Source: Meconema thalassinum
Taxonomy: Eukaryota; Arthropoda; Insecta; Orthoptera; Tettigoniidae
Direction of reading: 5' to 3'
Assembly (NCBI GenBank): GCA_946902985.2
Contig: OX336389.2
Location: forward strand, 1,291,760,792-1,291,824,791
Length of the DNA: 64,000 bases
Shown: piece by piece, positions 1 through 10,813 of the stretch
How the letters are laid out: every line of letters starts with the position of its first letter
Position numbering within the stretch: position 1 is the stretch's first letter
Translations under genes and position numbers: made by a program
The notes under the pieces: generated by a model
Told to the model about the DNA's origin: nothing
The model's input: the letters and a program-made list of their open reading frames with translations, nothing else
Databases searched by the model: none

Positions 1-1172
1 ACTGCTAAAAAATCGCAATTGAAATTTGAGCTCCATGTTGGATATCTTGGAAGGTATGAATGGGAGCTATTTCAAAATTGGCACACGTATAGATAATAAT
101 ATTGCAGTTTAATTTCCAGGAGGCCATACATCGCAGTGTTGCCAAAATGATTATAAGCCTGCTGATAGGTCCAAATTTTAAATGCATATAACTTCTATAC
201 TATCAATTGGATTTCAACCAAATTTCGTATGTGCTATGTGTATATACACAGATATGACTGAACGTATTCTTAAGATCCACCAGGGCTGCCAACTGTTAAT
301 AAATGCTCTCAATTTATTTTATCCAAATACCAATATATCAGAAAGTATGCAAGCCGACAGCTTTAAACTATGCACACGTATAGTACCAGACATTCTATAT
401 TAATTTGGAGTAACTTATATACGTCAGTGCTACCAACATGATTCTAAGCCTGTAACTTCTATACTATCATTTGGATTTCAACCAAATTTCGTGTGTGCTA
501 TGTGTACTATAACAGATATGTCTGCCGATTCTTAAGAGTAACCAGGGCTGCCAACTGTTAATAAATACTATCTCTATTATTGTTACCCTAATATCAATAT
601 ATCAGAAAGTATGCAAGCCAATAGCTCTAAACTTTGCACACGTATAGTACCTGGCATTCTAGATTAATTTGGAGTAACTAATATACGTCAGTGCTGCCAA
701 CATGATTCTAAGCCTTCTGATAGGTCCAATTTTAAAATGCATGTAACTTCTATACTAACTAATGGATTTCATTCAAAATTGACACAACAATAGATCATAT
801 TATTTCAGATTATTTCTGACCAATACATGTATGTCATGATGCCAACATGATTTTACGCGCGCTGTTAGATCCAATGTTTAACTGCATGTAACGTCCATGC
901 CATCCATTGGACTTCAACCAAATTTTGTATTCTGTACCTTAAGAGATGGAACTAAGAATATATTCAGTCAGCAGGGCTGCCAACTGTAGTTCTCTATTAG
1001 GCTACATTATGCCAGGTATACAGTATTTCGAACTTATTAGAAATTTCGATATTACCAACTTAATTTCGTCATTATTCTAGATAGATCCATATACAGTAGA
1101 TTAATCATTGGCATGATTCTTAAATTTTAAGAAAAGTAGGCTCTTTAGTTCGTCACGGAACTTCTTGGTTTT
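1..1172. repeat. Left arm of a large inverted repeat with ~265-bp internal subunits
   Basis: This segment is similar, in reverse complement, to 17261-18400. The window begins inside it, because position 1 pairs with about 18400. Inside it, a motif close to AACTTCTATACTATC plus TTGGATTTCAACCAAAT recurs near 187, 450, 742 and 886, and CAGAAAGTATGCAAGCC recurs near 339 and 603, so the arm is built from degenerate ~265-bp subunits. No protein similarity is visible and the short open frames look accidental. The mismatches are frequent enough that the arms look old. Which transposon class it belongs to cannot be read from this window. Confidence 0.75.
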
Positions 1173-1214
1173 TTTTTTGTTTTTTTTTTGTTTTTTTTTT
1201 TGTTTTTTTTTTTG
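1167..1214. repeat. T-rich simple repeat (T9-11 G)n
   Basis: Four runs of 8-11 T separated by single G residues follow directly where the inverted-repeat similarity ends. It may be an old A-tail read from the other strand, or simple sequence expansion. Confidence 0.8.
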
Positions 1215-1339
1215 TCATATTTGTTCAACAATAATATTAACCTACTCCATTTTCTGTGAATAGGCAACTTGCCTTCACAAAACTTTTCATATTTTTGTCA
1301 TTTTCGAACTTTTTCTGAACGTTCTCAATTCATCCGTCC

Positions 1340-1690
1340 AGTTTGACATATTTTCGTCTTCTTTTTTTCCTTCCATGTTGAGCTCGGCCTTTAAAAGTGC
1401 GCAGTTTGTCTTCTAAGCTTCCGTCTTGAACAGTTTGACAACCTCTTTTAATTTGGGGTGAGGTCTCCCGACAAGATTGTTGAGTCGGTTGTTCTAGCCC
1501 TCAACAGCATTCGTTGTCCTGTGTCGTGCCTGGTGGCAGTTCCACATCTCGATTGGAATGTCTTGGTTATCTAGCCAGTTGTCAACGAAGTAGTCAACTT
1601 GATCTTTTCCGTAGTAGCCTTGGGGGAGAAGGGAGATGTGTGTGGAAATGTCAGTCGAGATTATTTCTGAGTCATTAAACAGGTAGCCAC
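1340..1690 (-). pseudogene. Mutator-like (MULE) transposase relic, C-terminal part
   Basis: Reading the minus strand gives a continuous frame with HISLLPQGYYGKDQVDYF, then WLDNQDIPIEMWNCHQ, then ARHRTTNAVEG. This continues into NNRLNNLVGRPHPKLKEV and ALLKAELNME. The RTTNAVEG-NNRLN signature followed by a helical tail is typical of the end of Mutator/MULE-type transposases in animals. Two in-frame TAG codons break it: one replaces the tryptophan expected after VEG, the other lies after LFKTEA. No intact N-terminal or catalytic part was seen next to it, so this is a dead fragment. The class assignment rests on motif memory. Confidence 0.6.
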
Positions 1691-1756
1691 GTCCAAGGAC
1701 TGTGGGGAAGTGTCAGTATTTTGGGCAGTGTGTGGAAGTGTCAGTGTGGGGAACTG

Positions 1757-2437
1757 TCCGGACTCTGGCGTTACGTTACGGTGACGGGACGAAATGTATC
1801 CAGATGCACTGAGGAGTGTGACGTCATAGTACTGCTCGGTGCATGTGATCCCCGACAATCTCTACTTCATTAGTATAAGACAAAAATCCCCGATTCTTGG
1901 ATGTCACGGGTAATCACGAGTACCACTGGATGTATTATGATGCGGTTTTCACCATTCTGTAAAGGATATCTCGAGGAAAGAGTCTGTAGAAAATCATTTA
2001 TGTATGATCAAAGGAAGCCAAGTAGTAACGATTTCAGTGAAAAAGTCGAAAACAAACTTGGCGTCCGTGCGCTTCTTAAGCTTACGCTGGGCAAACCGTT
2101 AAAAATATCAGTATACTATGAGTGTAAGAATTGGTCAGCATGAAAAGTTCTGCAAAAAAGTCCGCGAGAGCATATCTCTATCTTCAATACATCGCCCACT
2201 AAAAGTGTTTTTAGACTGGATGGAAGGGGCACGTCCCCGCGCGCTCTTGTGAGCGTGACGGCATCCCGCGCGCTTGACCTTGCTTTGCCCTTGCTTTGCC
2301 CTTGCTTTGTACTTGCCGTTCGTGAGGAACTTGAAACAAGATAAGCAAGATAAGTATTATGCAGCCTTTCTAGCATTTTTCAGCATTTGTAGCATTTAAA
2401 ATGATAAAAAGTCTAGTCTTTCAGACGGACTGTCACT
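1757..2437 (-). repeat. Dispersed repeat copy, inverted relative to 28322-29018
   Basis: This stretch matches 28322-29018 in reverse complement over its whole length. Shared landmarks include the segment with GCGTTACGTTACGGTGACGG, the TATCTCGAGGAAAG region, AAACTTGGCGTCCGTGCGC and the terminal AAAGTCTAGTCTTTCAGAC plus GTCACTTTTTT. The short open frames in it are broken and not convincing as protein. A diverged partial third copy lies at 42256-42515. Boundaries are set where the alignment by eye stops. Confidence 0.75.
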
Positions 2438-2440
2438 TTT

Positions 2441-2844
2441 TTCAGTTCGCATGTACGTATCCCAACACTAGAGTATACTCTCAGTTCCGAGTCAGATCAT
2501 TAGCTTTCTATTTGACGTTCTAAATTAAGTGCGAATGCCTCTGGCCCAATATGTAACCGATAAACAGTTATGATTAGTCTACAAGAATAGACAGTAGCAC
2601 ATACTGTATCGTCAATTAGAAATCATTGCGACAACTGTATGAGCAATATTCTTGACAGCAGTCTGCTCAAGGCATCCATCCAGGTAATTGTGCTCGTTTA
2701 GTCTCTATCATCATCATCATCATCATCATCATCGTCATCATCGTTGTTGTTGATGTTGTTGTTGAATTTCTTAGGTGTTAGGGACTCCTGGCCATTAGCC
2801 TTGTGTACGGAGGATATCCAAACAGTTACAGTAATTGTCTCTTT
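2441..2844. other. Unassigned stretch with (ATC)n/(GTT)n microsatellite
   Basis: No gene or repeat similarity was seen. A trinucleotide tract of ATC units followed by GTT/GAT units occupies about 2706-2765. Confidence 0.6.
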
Positions 2845-3053
2845 TTAGGGGCTTGGGTATCGTGGTCACGTGGCCCTGTGGATTTTAATGATAACCTGTG
2901 TTATTGTAGTGTCTGTGATAGTGTGTGTCTTTGTAATACAGGTGAGGGTTGGGAATGAAGCGCCCGTGGCCTTAAGTTAGGAACCAGCCCGGCATTTGCC
3001 TAGAGTAGAAGTGGGAAACCACGGAAAAATACTTCCAGGATGGCTGAGGGGGA
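2845..3053 (-). mobile_element. SINE family A, 3' part
   Basis: On the minus strand this is the family A body and tail. It holds the central domain (GTGGTTTCCCACTTCTACTC and GGCAAATGCCGGG), the CCTAACTTAAGGCCACGG stretch and the tail with the GATAACCTGTGTTATTG complement. The tRNA-like head is missing, so it is 5'-truncated, as is usual for LINE-mobilised copies. Confidence 0.8.
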
Positions 3054-3597
3054 GTACTTACTAATATCGTAATATAGAGCATGAAATCATTGTTAGTATA
3101 TCCTTTGTCGAGAAAAAGCCCAAGAGAATTAATTATCTTTACTCCTGGCCCGAGGCAGTTTAAGTACCGTGCATATGGACTCACTCTACGGTCCGTGCAA
3201 TGTGAATGATAGATTATACCTTGCGACTTCTTAAATGCATGATTGGAACACATGCATGTCATAAGGATGTGACTCCTCTAATTCGTCGTGGAAAGATCCT
3301 ATCCCTCCGAAACCTGGTACAACGAACCAAAGTCATAAGTAAGTTATTCTTGTATTTAATTTTCTACTGTGCTTGTCCTAAATTACAAATGCCAATATGA
3401 TAATCTCAAAGGTGTCTCCTGATCTGCTCGCAGAAAAAAACAATTGAACCAGTACAATGAGTAAATATTATGATACATGATTTGTTAATGTTGTAATTGT
3501 AATGACGTGGGCGCTTATTTCTAAAAATATATTAATTTCATTAATGCAGCCAATGGCCATGTACTTTTCTTTACAGGACGGGTCAGGGAAGAGATAT
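3054..3597. other. No recognised feature
   Basis: AT-rich sequence. Short open frames of up to 96 codons show no recognisable composition or motif. Confidence 0.5.
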
Positions 3598-3775
3598 TGG
3601 AAGGAAATTGGCCGTGGACCTATTGAAAGGAACCATCCCGGCATTTGCCTGGTGGTGGAAATGGGAAACCATGAACACCATTTTCGGGACGGCTGAGGTG
3701 GGATTCGAACCCACGCTCTCCAGATGCCAGCGAGGCACGAGGAAGCGCGTTAGCGCTCTCGGCCACCGTGGCTGG
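3598..3775 (-). mobile_element. SINE family G copy, partial
   Basis: The minus strand shows a tRNA-like head with a B-box-like GGGTTCGAATCCCACC. It is followed by the GCCGTCC linker and the central domain (GGTTTCCCATTTCCACCACC, GGCAAATGCCGGGATGG). The 3' half of the family (as at 16408-16775) is missing. Confidence 0.75.
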
Positions 3776-4834
3776 TTTTCTATATATATCTTTATATATC
3801 ACGTATCATGTATCATAGAACTGATTACAGTAAAATATTTGTAGCTATGCACAATCACAATGGAAATCTTCTTCACATAATTCTTCAGCTTTGTTTCCTT
3901 AAAGTATGTATGATGTGTGTATTAATTTCCCAGAATTACAGTTAATTACCGGAAATCGTCACAGAATGATTCAGTCTCAGTGGGAATAGTTACAGTAACT
4001 AGTAGTAAAAGTTAAACATTCTTGCACGTAATTTTGTAGTGTAACTGTCGTGCCTGGTGCGCCTGTTAATTTGTATATATATATATAAGAGAGACATCCT
4101 TTCCTCATGGTCTATTGAACTGATTCCAGTGTTGGATGCCAGAATGGATAATACAAGCAGCTAAATAGGCTACTTCATCAAACCTATATTTATGCATGAT
4201 AGATAGCGCCTCACCATGTTACTTCAGACAGATCTCTTTCTGTGTCTGTAGTGAGCTTTGCTAACCAGGGTTACAATTATACGTATTAATTAGTTCATTC
4301 AATAAACCATTCAATTTATTAAAAGTAGTACGCATTGCAGTTGGGGCCCGAGCTTACTTGTGCTTGCATCCGGTTCAAAAAAGGTGGCAGATTCTTGGAG
4401 GATTCTGTCAGTTCAATTTTCATATCTATTGTGTAAAATTGTGTACTTATCTGGAAATCGAGGTACGAGTTTAAAATTGCTAATGTGTATTTTGTCACGA
4501 TCTTGGCCTTTAACACAAAATCTCTTTAATGCATCATATGAAACCATTAAGAGATGAATTTTAGATAAAAAGAACCAGTTTAAGATTTGAAAATAACAGG
4601 ATTATTTCCCTGCCGAACTACTTACTTTAATACTGATTGAATAAATGCAATTTGATTGCATTCATCTTTTCTTTACCACCACCAATGGACAGAGAATGCA
4701 ATTATTGCTGGCGTGGCAAGCATGTAAGCTATGGCAATCTTTTTCATTTCTCACGTGACTTATCACGTCTTTTCGTCTGCCGCTATGTATTTCTGTTAGC
4801 CTCTCAGTAGCGATGAGTATGATTGTGCTAGTGG
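3776..4834. other. No recognised feature; AT-rich
   Basis: Nothing beyond a short (AT)n run near 4074-4086 is recognisable. Small open frames are not supported as genes. Confidence 0.5.
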
Positions 4835-4895
4835 CTGGCTGCGTGGCTCAGCGGTAACGTTCTCGTCTGCTGCTCCCAAGGTTGCAAGATCAATT

Positions 4896-4932
<37 letters not shown>

Positions 4933-4934
4933 GA
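4835..4934 (+). mobile_element. SINE family C head joined to (ATT)n tract
   Basis: The first ~60 bp match the family C tRNA-like head (GGCTGCGTGGCTCAGCGGTA, CCCAAGGTTGCA). The SINE body is absent and the head runs straight into ATT repeats at about 4899-4932. In full copies (for example 13876-14127) the ATT/AAT tract is the 3' tail, so this copy has lost its middle. Confidence 0.75.
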
Positions 4935-5908
4935 TTGTGCTAGTGTTTGTAGGCTAGCGGAGAAAAGAGGAACCACATGGACAATGCATGATTTAGCACC
5001 GGATATTAAAAACAACGAGTATTTCCCAACCTGGCCATCGGCAGTAACTTCTCCAATGGGCTAGTATTTATTTACATGGACAATACAACTAATTTAACCA
5101 CTAAACACTACATTTTATTATCTTTAGAGTCTACAAAAATACATTAAAAGTACTTGATTCATAAATTAAATTATTCATTTTTTTTAGTTCACTTACTTTT
5201 TATTTTTTATTCATTCATCCATTGGTAATTTCTGCTATAACAATATGACACAAATTGTTGTTTTAAATGTCAAGCTTCTCCTATTGTCTCACAAAAGCGA
5301 TTTGTATTGGCTGAACCTTCGCTCTACCGTACATGAGGTGATTGCTGCTTATTTAAAATTCACTATATCAGCCGTAGATACATCTGATTCTAATTTTACA
5401 TTACACATTTTTCAAAAATTGTATTTCATGAAAATTTGCGCATCTCAAGGTCCAAGTCTATTTTATAAGCACTGGTACCGGACTCAAAAGGATGCTTGCT
5501 ATTGTTACAGCAACATACTTTAGAAATATTTTTTGCTCAAAAACATTATTTATGTACATAACTGGGACTTGTCCTGTGTTGCAATATTTTCTGTCACTGA
5601 AAACGACAGTTCTATTATTCCTAAGAATAAAATATATACAAATATTGCATTAAAATCACTAAATACGGAAAAATATTTAATTTGCATATTTAAATATGTT
5701 TCAATGTCAGAAATATGAAAAAATATGTGAAATATATATTTTTTTAATTTGAAGAGAGGACAGTATAATCGCTGGAGATAAGTTTCAAAAAATATCTATC
5801 AATGTAATAAAGAAATATGTTAATACATATAAATTCTAGTCCTGGTTATATCTGATTAATATGTCCATTTTCGTAGTAACTTTGCCCTGTAAGTTCCTTT
5901 ACTGTTTT
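4935..5908. other. No recognised feature; AT-rich
   Basis: Strongly AT-rich, with short open frames (92 and 61 codons) of low-information composition. No motif or repeat match was seen. Confidence 0.5.
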
Positions 5909-6065
5909 CTCTCACCAAGGTAGACCGGGTTCGATTCCCGGTTAATACATGTGAGATTTTTGAAGTGAATTGCCATGTCCTTTGGTTCGGATTCCACGTA
6001 AAAAGTAGGTCACGTGTCTCATGATTGCGAGATCAACGGTCACGTAAAACTACAAGCTTCCTTTC
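5909..6065 (+). mobile_element. SINE family D, 5'-truncated
   Basis: Begins within the head at CTCTCACCAAGG and has the B-box-like GGGTTCGATTCCCGGT, then TGTGAGATTTTTGAAGTGAA, GGTTCGGATTCCACGTAAAA and the AACTACAAGCTTCCTTTCC end. The first ~30 bp of the family are missing compared with the complete copy at 32212-32400. Confidence 0.85.
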
Positions 6066-6631
6066 CTCTACTGTTTACATATTATGTAGGGGATTGGGAA
6101 GGAATTGGTTATTGTCTATCGAGAAAGACACCATCTTATCATTTTCCTGCAGTTGTAATGAGAAACGACGAAACAAAGGATTGTTGATAAATTCGAACCC
6201 CTGAGTCCATATATTGTGTGCTGACTACCGCAACTCTCCTGGTCGGAAGCAAGCTTGTATTGATATGTACTTTCTGCGGTTATTTTTGGGTGGCAATACA
6301 GCAATCGTGTTACCAATGTAATATGTTAAGCAATTATTATATTCATTTCAAAACATTTCTATTGTAATTTGTGACTTCTTCAAATATTCAAACACAACAA
6401 AAACCAACATATCATAAAATTAATATTCATTAAAACGTGCTATTTACCAGCATCAGCTTATATTTACCGAAGAGAGCGACATATTTGCTAATACTGTTAA
6501 AACAGCATGTACTATTGATCAGGGGTGAACATGGTTCATTCAGTATGTTGCAGGATGACTAGTGGACCGCGCGCGACCGTGGTATCTTCCTGCGAATCTC
6601 CTTAACATTACAGATAAGTTCTTGTCTATAC
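6066..6631. other. No recognised feature
   Basis: No repeat match, RNA or convincing coding frame was seen. Confidence 0.5.
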
Positions 6632-6880
6632 GAGTCTCCAACGTTGCGTAGTGGCTAGCATTCTTGGCTGTCATCGTGGTTTCCCACTTCTACTCCAGGC
6701 AAATGCCGGGATGGTACCTAACTTAAGGGCACGGACGCTTCCTACCCAAATCCTACCTCCTCAATTACAAAAACACACGCACAGAAATCACATTGTTACA
6801 GGTTATCAGACAAATTCTACACACTCACAAGTACACGAGGTTACTTGACCATGATGTCGCAAAGTCCTTAAAAGAATTAA
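6632..6880 (+). mobile_element. SINE family A with internal deletion
   Basis: The tRNA-like head (GCGTAGTGGCTAGCATTCTT, GGCTGTCATCGTGG) is joined directly to the central domain (TTTCCCACTTCTACTCCAGG). The fusion point is a GTGG present in both the head and the central domain, so a short-homology deletion removed the first B-box region and the whole second tRNA-like unit. The tail runs to the AAAGTCCTTAAAAGAAT end. Confidence 0.85.
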
Positions 6881-6991
6881 TATAATTATTCTATACGAAA
6901 TTTGTAAAATGAATATGTGCAAGTGCCCTTCAGATCGAAAGTGTTATGTCTTGTAAGGATCATTTGTGATAAATATGTTATGTAATAATCA

Positions 6992-7203
6992 GGGGAGCGT
7001 GATGGCGCAGTGGCTTAGCTTCTCGCCTTTCACCCAGATGGCCGGGATTCGAATCCCCGTGACAGCGGGGTGGAATTTTCACCTGGAAAATCACGTGGCA
7101 TCAGGAAGGGCATCCGGACTTAAATCCCCGGCCAAAACCAAAATGAGCCTGGTTGGCTCCGGCGACCCCCAATTAATTGGGAAAGGCCGAAGTAAGTTTT
7201 ATT
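6992..7203 (+). mobile_element. SINE family F copy
   Basis: A tRNA-like head (GGGAGCGTGATGGCGCAGTG) with a B-box-like GGGATTCGAATCCCCGTGA is followed by a body containing GGAATTTTCACCTGGAAAAT, CATCCGGACTTAAATCCCC and TTAATTGGGAAAGGCCGAAG. Only one copy is in the window, so family status is inferred from the SINE-like layout. Confidence 0.65.
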
Positions 7204-7466
7204 TTATGTAATGTATTCCTTTCAGGTTAGGACGTTTAAATATTTGCACTATCCACCAAATATGATTGGGCACAATCGTGTTGACCAACTGAAAATCTTT
7301 ATTACTAGGCAACACTTTGAATACAGTACTTCATTTTTTTTTTCTAAAATGGCATGGCTTTTATATTTTGAACAGAAGTCAAACTAATTTACCATTCAGA
7401 CTAAGAATCAGCATAATTGAGGCATTGACGCTCCTTGCTCATGCATTAACTCTCTTGGCACCTTTG
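7204..7466. other. Unassigned; contains minus-strand copy of CAGTYGGTCAACAC motif
   Basis: At 7268-7296 the minus strand reads TTTTCAGTTGGTCAACACG then ATTGTGCCCAAT. This is the same motif found near 14604, 33339, 38308, 39497 and 40188. The rest is not recognised. Confidence 0.5.
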
Positions 7467-7866
7467 ACCACCTCATGATGTAGCAGCAAGTGTTTTGGCT
7501 GTCGCCCTGAAGGTCCGGGTTCGATTCCCGACACTGCCAAGAAATGTTAATTCTGGTGTCAGGGCTGGAACGTACACTCAGCCTTATGAGGCAAAACTGA
7601 GTAGAGAAGGGTTCGATTCCCAACTGGATGTGGTTTTCCGTGCCCCCCCCCCCCCCCCCCACTTCTACTCCAGGCTAATGCTGGGATGGTTCCTAACTTA
7701 AGGCCAAGACTGCTTCCTTCCCAATCCACACCTAAATTACAAATACACACACTAGTACACCTATCACAATAACAAAGGTTATCACACAAATTTCACACAC
7801 GCACAAAATACACGTGGATATATGAACGCAATGCCGAAGCCCCTAACATAAGCAACAACAACAAAA
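7467..7866 (+). mobile_element. SINE family A, near full length, with poly-C expansion
   Basis: All parts of family A are present. They are a head with CCGGGTTCGATTCCCGA, a second tRNA-like unit ending in AGGGTTCGATTCCCAA, the central domain, and a tail ending AAAGCCCCTAACATAAGCAA. The GGTTTCCC of the central domain is replaced by about 18 C residues at 7645-7662, a local homopolymer expansion. Confidence 0.9.
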
Positions 7867-7945
7867 TATCTTGGTTACTACTCTAACAACCAGTATGCTT
7901 CATCTTCTAAGTCTGACTGCTCGGAGCAGGAAATGTATGTATATC

Positions 7946-8240
7946 TACCCCTTATTATTCCCGTTTTCCAACGGGGTCGGAGATTAGATGCGATGGAAGT
8001 CTTTGTGGCGATGGTTTTTACGGCCGGATGCCCTTCCTGACGCCAACCTCATGGGAGGAGTTAATGAGAGATGAAATGAACTATGGTGAATGAAACTGGG
8101 CAAGGATGTGGAAGGAAGCGGCCGTGGCCTGTCAGAAGGTACCGTCCCAGCATTTGCCTGGTGTTGAAAATGGGGAAACCTCGGATAACCATTTCAAGGA
8201 CGGCTGATGGTGGGGCTCGAACCCACGCGTCTAATTGTTA
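7946..8240 (-). mobile_element. SINE family G copy
   Basis: The minus strand shows the head B-box with GGGTTCGAGCCCCACCATC, the GCCGTCCTTGAAATGGTTA linker, the central domain with GGCAAATGCTGGGACGG, then GCATCCGGCCGTAAAAACC and the 3' end rich in GGGAATAATAAGGGG. It parallels 16408-16775. Confidence 0.85.
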
Positions 8241-8407
8241 CCGCTAGCTGTGGAGCGCAGCTGTTGTGTATACATTACGTCATCTCGCCTCGTTAGGGCT
8301 GCAGCGAGCGGTTCCGGGGCAAGAGGGGAAAGCATGTACAGGCATACAATGAAAACACACCGCACAGCGGACGAGCCAGCATGAATCATGCACACAAGTG
8401 ACACGCG

Positions 8408-8818
8408 ATGAGGTTTCGCTGGCGACAACTGCTCGTCTATCGCAGGCGTGTGGCCGGGCGGAGAGCATTAGTTCCGATTTCCGCTACCGGTAACAACTCG
8501 CTTGTAGGGTGGTACCAACAGGGAGAAAGTGGTGCAATGTTTTGGGGTGGCATCATGTATGGTCGCCGAGCCCCTCTTGTGTACATCCCAGGGCGTATGA
8601 GAGGCATATGTTAAAAGGATACTATCCTGGCACCTGTAGTGAAAGGCTATGCTGACAATTTCTGCCCAAATTTAACTTTCGTTGATGATAGCGCTCGCCC
8701 GCACAGAGCTGGCATTATCAATGCCTTTCTACGGGAGAATGGAATTCACAGGATGGAATAGCCTGCCTATGCTCCCCTTAATTGTATAGACCAGGCATGG
8801 ACACTGCTTAATAAATAA
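8408..8818 (+). pseudogene. Tc1-like (Tc1/mariner) transposase relic
   Basis: The frame contains VYRRRVAGRR and GAMFWGGIMYGRRAPLVYIP, then after a stop near 8612 DTILAPVVKGYADNF, VDDSARPHRAG and ENGIHRMEWPAYAPLN...QAWTLLNK. The order WGGI, then D(N/S)ARPH, then WPAxxPxxxxIexxW is the DDE catalytic half of Tc1-type transposases. The SPDLNPIE region is degraded (APLNCIDQ) and the N-terminal DNA-binding part is not seen. The family E SINE at 8838 inserted just downstream. Dead fragment. Confidence 0.8.
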
Positions 8819-8837
8819 GTCCATCCTCACTGTGCTC

Positions 8838-9170
8838 GAGCCTCCGTGGCTTAGGCGGCAGCACGCCGGCCTCTCACCGCTGAGCCCGTGGTTCAAATCC
8901 CGGTCACTCCATGTGAGATTTGTGCTGGACAAAGCGGAGGCAGACAGGTTTTTCTCCGGGTACTCCAGTTTTCCCTTCACAATTTCATTTCAGCAACACT
9001 CTCCACTATGATTTCATTTCATCTGTCATGCATTTAATCATTGCCCCAAGGGAGTGCGACAGGCTTCGGCAGCCGGCAGAGTTCATATTCTCGCCGCTAG
9101 ATGGGGGCTTCATTCATTCCATTCCCTGACCCGGTCGGTCGACTGGAAGCAGGCTGTGGATTTTCATTTT
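8838..9170 (+). mobile_element. SINE family E, full copy with 12-bp TSD
   Basis: 333 bp starting GAGCCTCCGTGGCTTAGGCG, with a B-box-like GGTTCAAATCCCGGTC, a body containing TGGACAAAGCGGAGGCAGA and GCCGCTAGATGGGGGCTTC, and a tail GCTGTGGATTTTCATTT. The 12-bp direct repeat CTCACTGTGCTC at 8826-8837 and 9171-9182 brackets it exactly. This fixes both ends and shows target-primed insertion. Confidence 0.92.
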
Positions 9171-9182
9171 CTCACTGTGCTC

Positions 9183-9415
9183 CATGGCAATATGCAAAAC
9201 GTTTTTTGATGTGTTCATTTCCTGCTGAACTCGGCGCTGGTTTAAGTTTGCTTACTAATCTACTAATGCTTGGGCTGAGTTTGCAGTTCACTCATCTTCG
9301 TCAAGTTAGTGTATTGTTTGAAACCGTGCAGCTCCGGTTGCAGTTTTGCAACAGACCATTTTTAGCCTGGAAATCACTGTAACATGGGTTATACTGTACA
9401 ACGCGCATTTCGATA
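9183..9415. other. Unassigned stretch
   Basis: Continuation of the target sequence between the family E SINE and the hAT-type MITE. No match was recognised. Confidence 0.4.
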
Positions 9416-9423
9416 CCCATAAC

Positions 9424-10073
9424 TAAAGCCCTACGCGGATAAACCCGCGGATATCCGCAAACATTTTCGCCGTGCGGATACAGTTTGCATGGCTGTGCGG
9501 ATAGCGGATAAGCTGCGGATAATGTTTGGAGTAAATTAACGGGTAGTTTTCAGAATGTTGAATTGGATTCTTTTAAATAATTTTCGTTTTTGCTGAGATC
9601 GGCGTCTTTCGCGTTTCTTCTTATTTCCCTATTTGCTTTCGCTGGAATTGTATGACAATAACAGAGAAGTGAGAGAAGCCAGCCATGGAAATACCCTCAA
9701 TTTTAGTGTTGACTTATGCCAAAAAAAAGTCCTTTATACCTGCACTTGTCTACATGTGTATCCGAAGAAAAAGTAAGTGCTATACTTAGCCAAACGGTGT
9801 TACACTTGCCGTTGCTCAGAAGGACAAAATTCACTATCAGTCAACACTGTCTTGCAATTCACGCATAGCCAGGGGGAACGAATTTCTCCTAAAATGTCTA
9901 AATGTGTTGCTTTATCTAATAAATTAAAAATATTGTTGTAATGCCAGCGGATTCAAGTTAGCAAACGTGCGGATGTGGGGCGGATGTGGATATCAGTCGT
10001 GCGGGTGTGAGGCGGATGCGGATATCAGTCGAGTGGATGCGGATAGCGTTTTGTTTATCCGCGCAGGACTCTG
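9424..10073. mobile_element. hAT-type non-autonomous DNA transposon (650 bp)
   Basis: The element is flanked by a perfect 8-bp direct repeat, CCCATAAC, at 9416-9423 and 10074-10081. Its ends are inverted: TAAAGCCCTACGCGGATAAA on the left, and CAGAGTCCTGCGCGGATAAA when the right end is read on the minus strand. Both ends are packed with GCGGATA units, and the interior is AT-rich with no transposase frame. The 8-bp TSD and CAGNG-like right end point to the hAT superfamily. A fragment of the same family lies at 25945-26029. Confidence 0.85.
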
Positions 10074-10137
10074 CCCATAACGTAGTATGTTTCCAGCATG
10101 CACGTCGTGTGAATCGTCTCCAGCATCCTTGAATCGC

Positions 10138-10465
10138 AGAACGCCTCCGTGGCTTAGGCGGCAGCACGCCGGTCTCTCACCGCTGGGTCCGTGGTTCAAA
10201 TCCCGGTCACTCCTTGTGATATCTGTGCTGGACAAAACGGAGGCAGACAGGTTTTTCTCCGGGTTCTCCGGTTTTCCCTGTCAACATTTCATTCCAGCAA
10301 AACTCTCCACTAACATTTCATCTGACATTCATTTAAACATTGCCCCAGAGGAGTGCGTCAGGCCTTGGCAGCCGGCACAGTTCATATCCTCTCCGCTAGA
10401 TGGGGGCTTCATTCATTCCATTCCATTCCATTCCAGTCGGAGACTGGAAGCAGGCTGTGGATTTT
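10138..10465 (+). mobile_element. SINE family E, second copy, 14-bp TSD
   Basis: Same family as 8838-9170, with head GCCTCCGTGGCTTAGGCGGC and tail GCTGTGGATTTT. The 14-bp repeat CATCCTTGAATCGC at 10124-10137 and 10466-10479 flanks it. A short (CCATT)n run near 10420-10435 is a small local expansion. Confidence 0.92.
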
Positions 10466-10484
10466 CATCCTTGAATCGCGCAAA

Positions 10485-10813
10485 TGAAATGAAAATCCAC
10501 AGCCTGCTTCCAGTCGACCGACCAGGTCAGGGAATGGAATGAATGAAGCCCCCATCGAGCATCGAGGATATGAACTGTGCCGGCTTCCGAAGCCTGTCGC
10601 ACCCTCCTGGGGCAATGATTAAATGAATGACAGATGAAATGATAGTGGAGTGTTGCTGAAATGAAATTGTGACAGGGAAAATCGGGAGTACCTGGAGGAA
10701 ACCTGTCTGCCCCCACTTTGTCCAGCACAAATCTCACATGGAGTGACTGGGATTTGAACCACGGACCCAGCGGTGAGAGGCCGGCGTGCTGCCGCCTAAG
10801 CCACGGAGGCTCT
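10485..10813 (-). mobile_element. SINE family E, third copy, inverted
   Basis: An inverted copy whose tail faces the tail of the copy at 10138-10465. It is flanked by near-identical 13-bp sequences, TGAATCGCGCAAA at 10472-10484 and CGAGTCGCGCAAA at 10814-10826, which overlap the first copy's target repeat. It therefore inserted into, or next to, the duplicated target of its neighbour. Confidence 0.9.

Noticed and set aside
10138..10215. Genuine tRNA gene.
   Set aside because: A and B boxes are present but it is the head of a SINE with two other copies here, followed by a shared body and bounded by a TSD. The same reasoning applies to the other heads.
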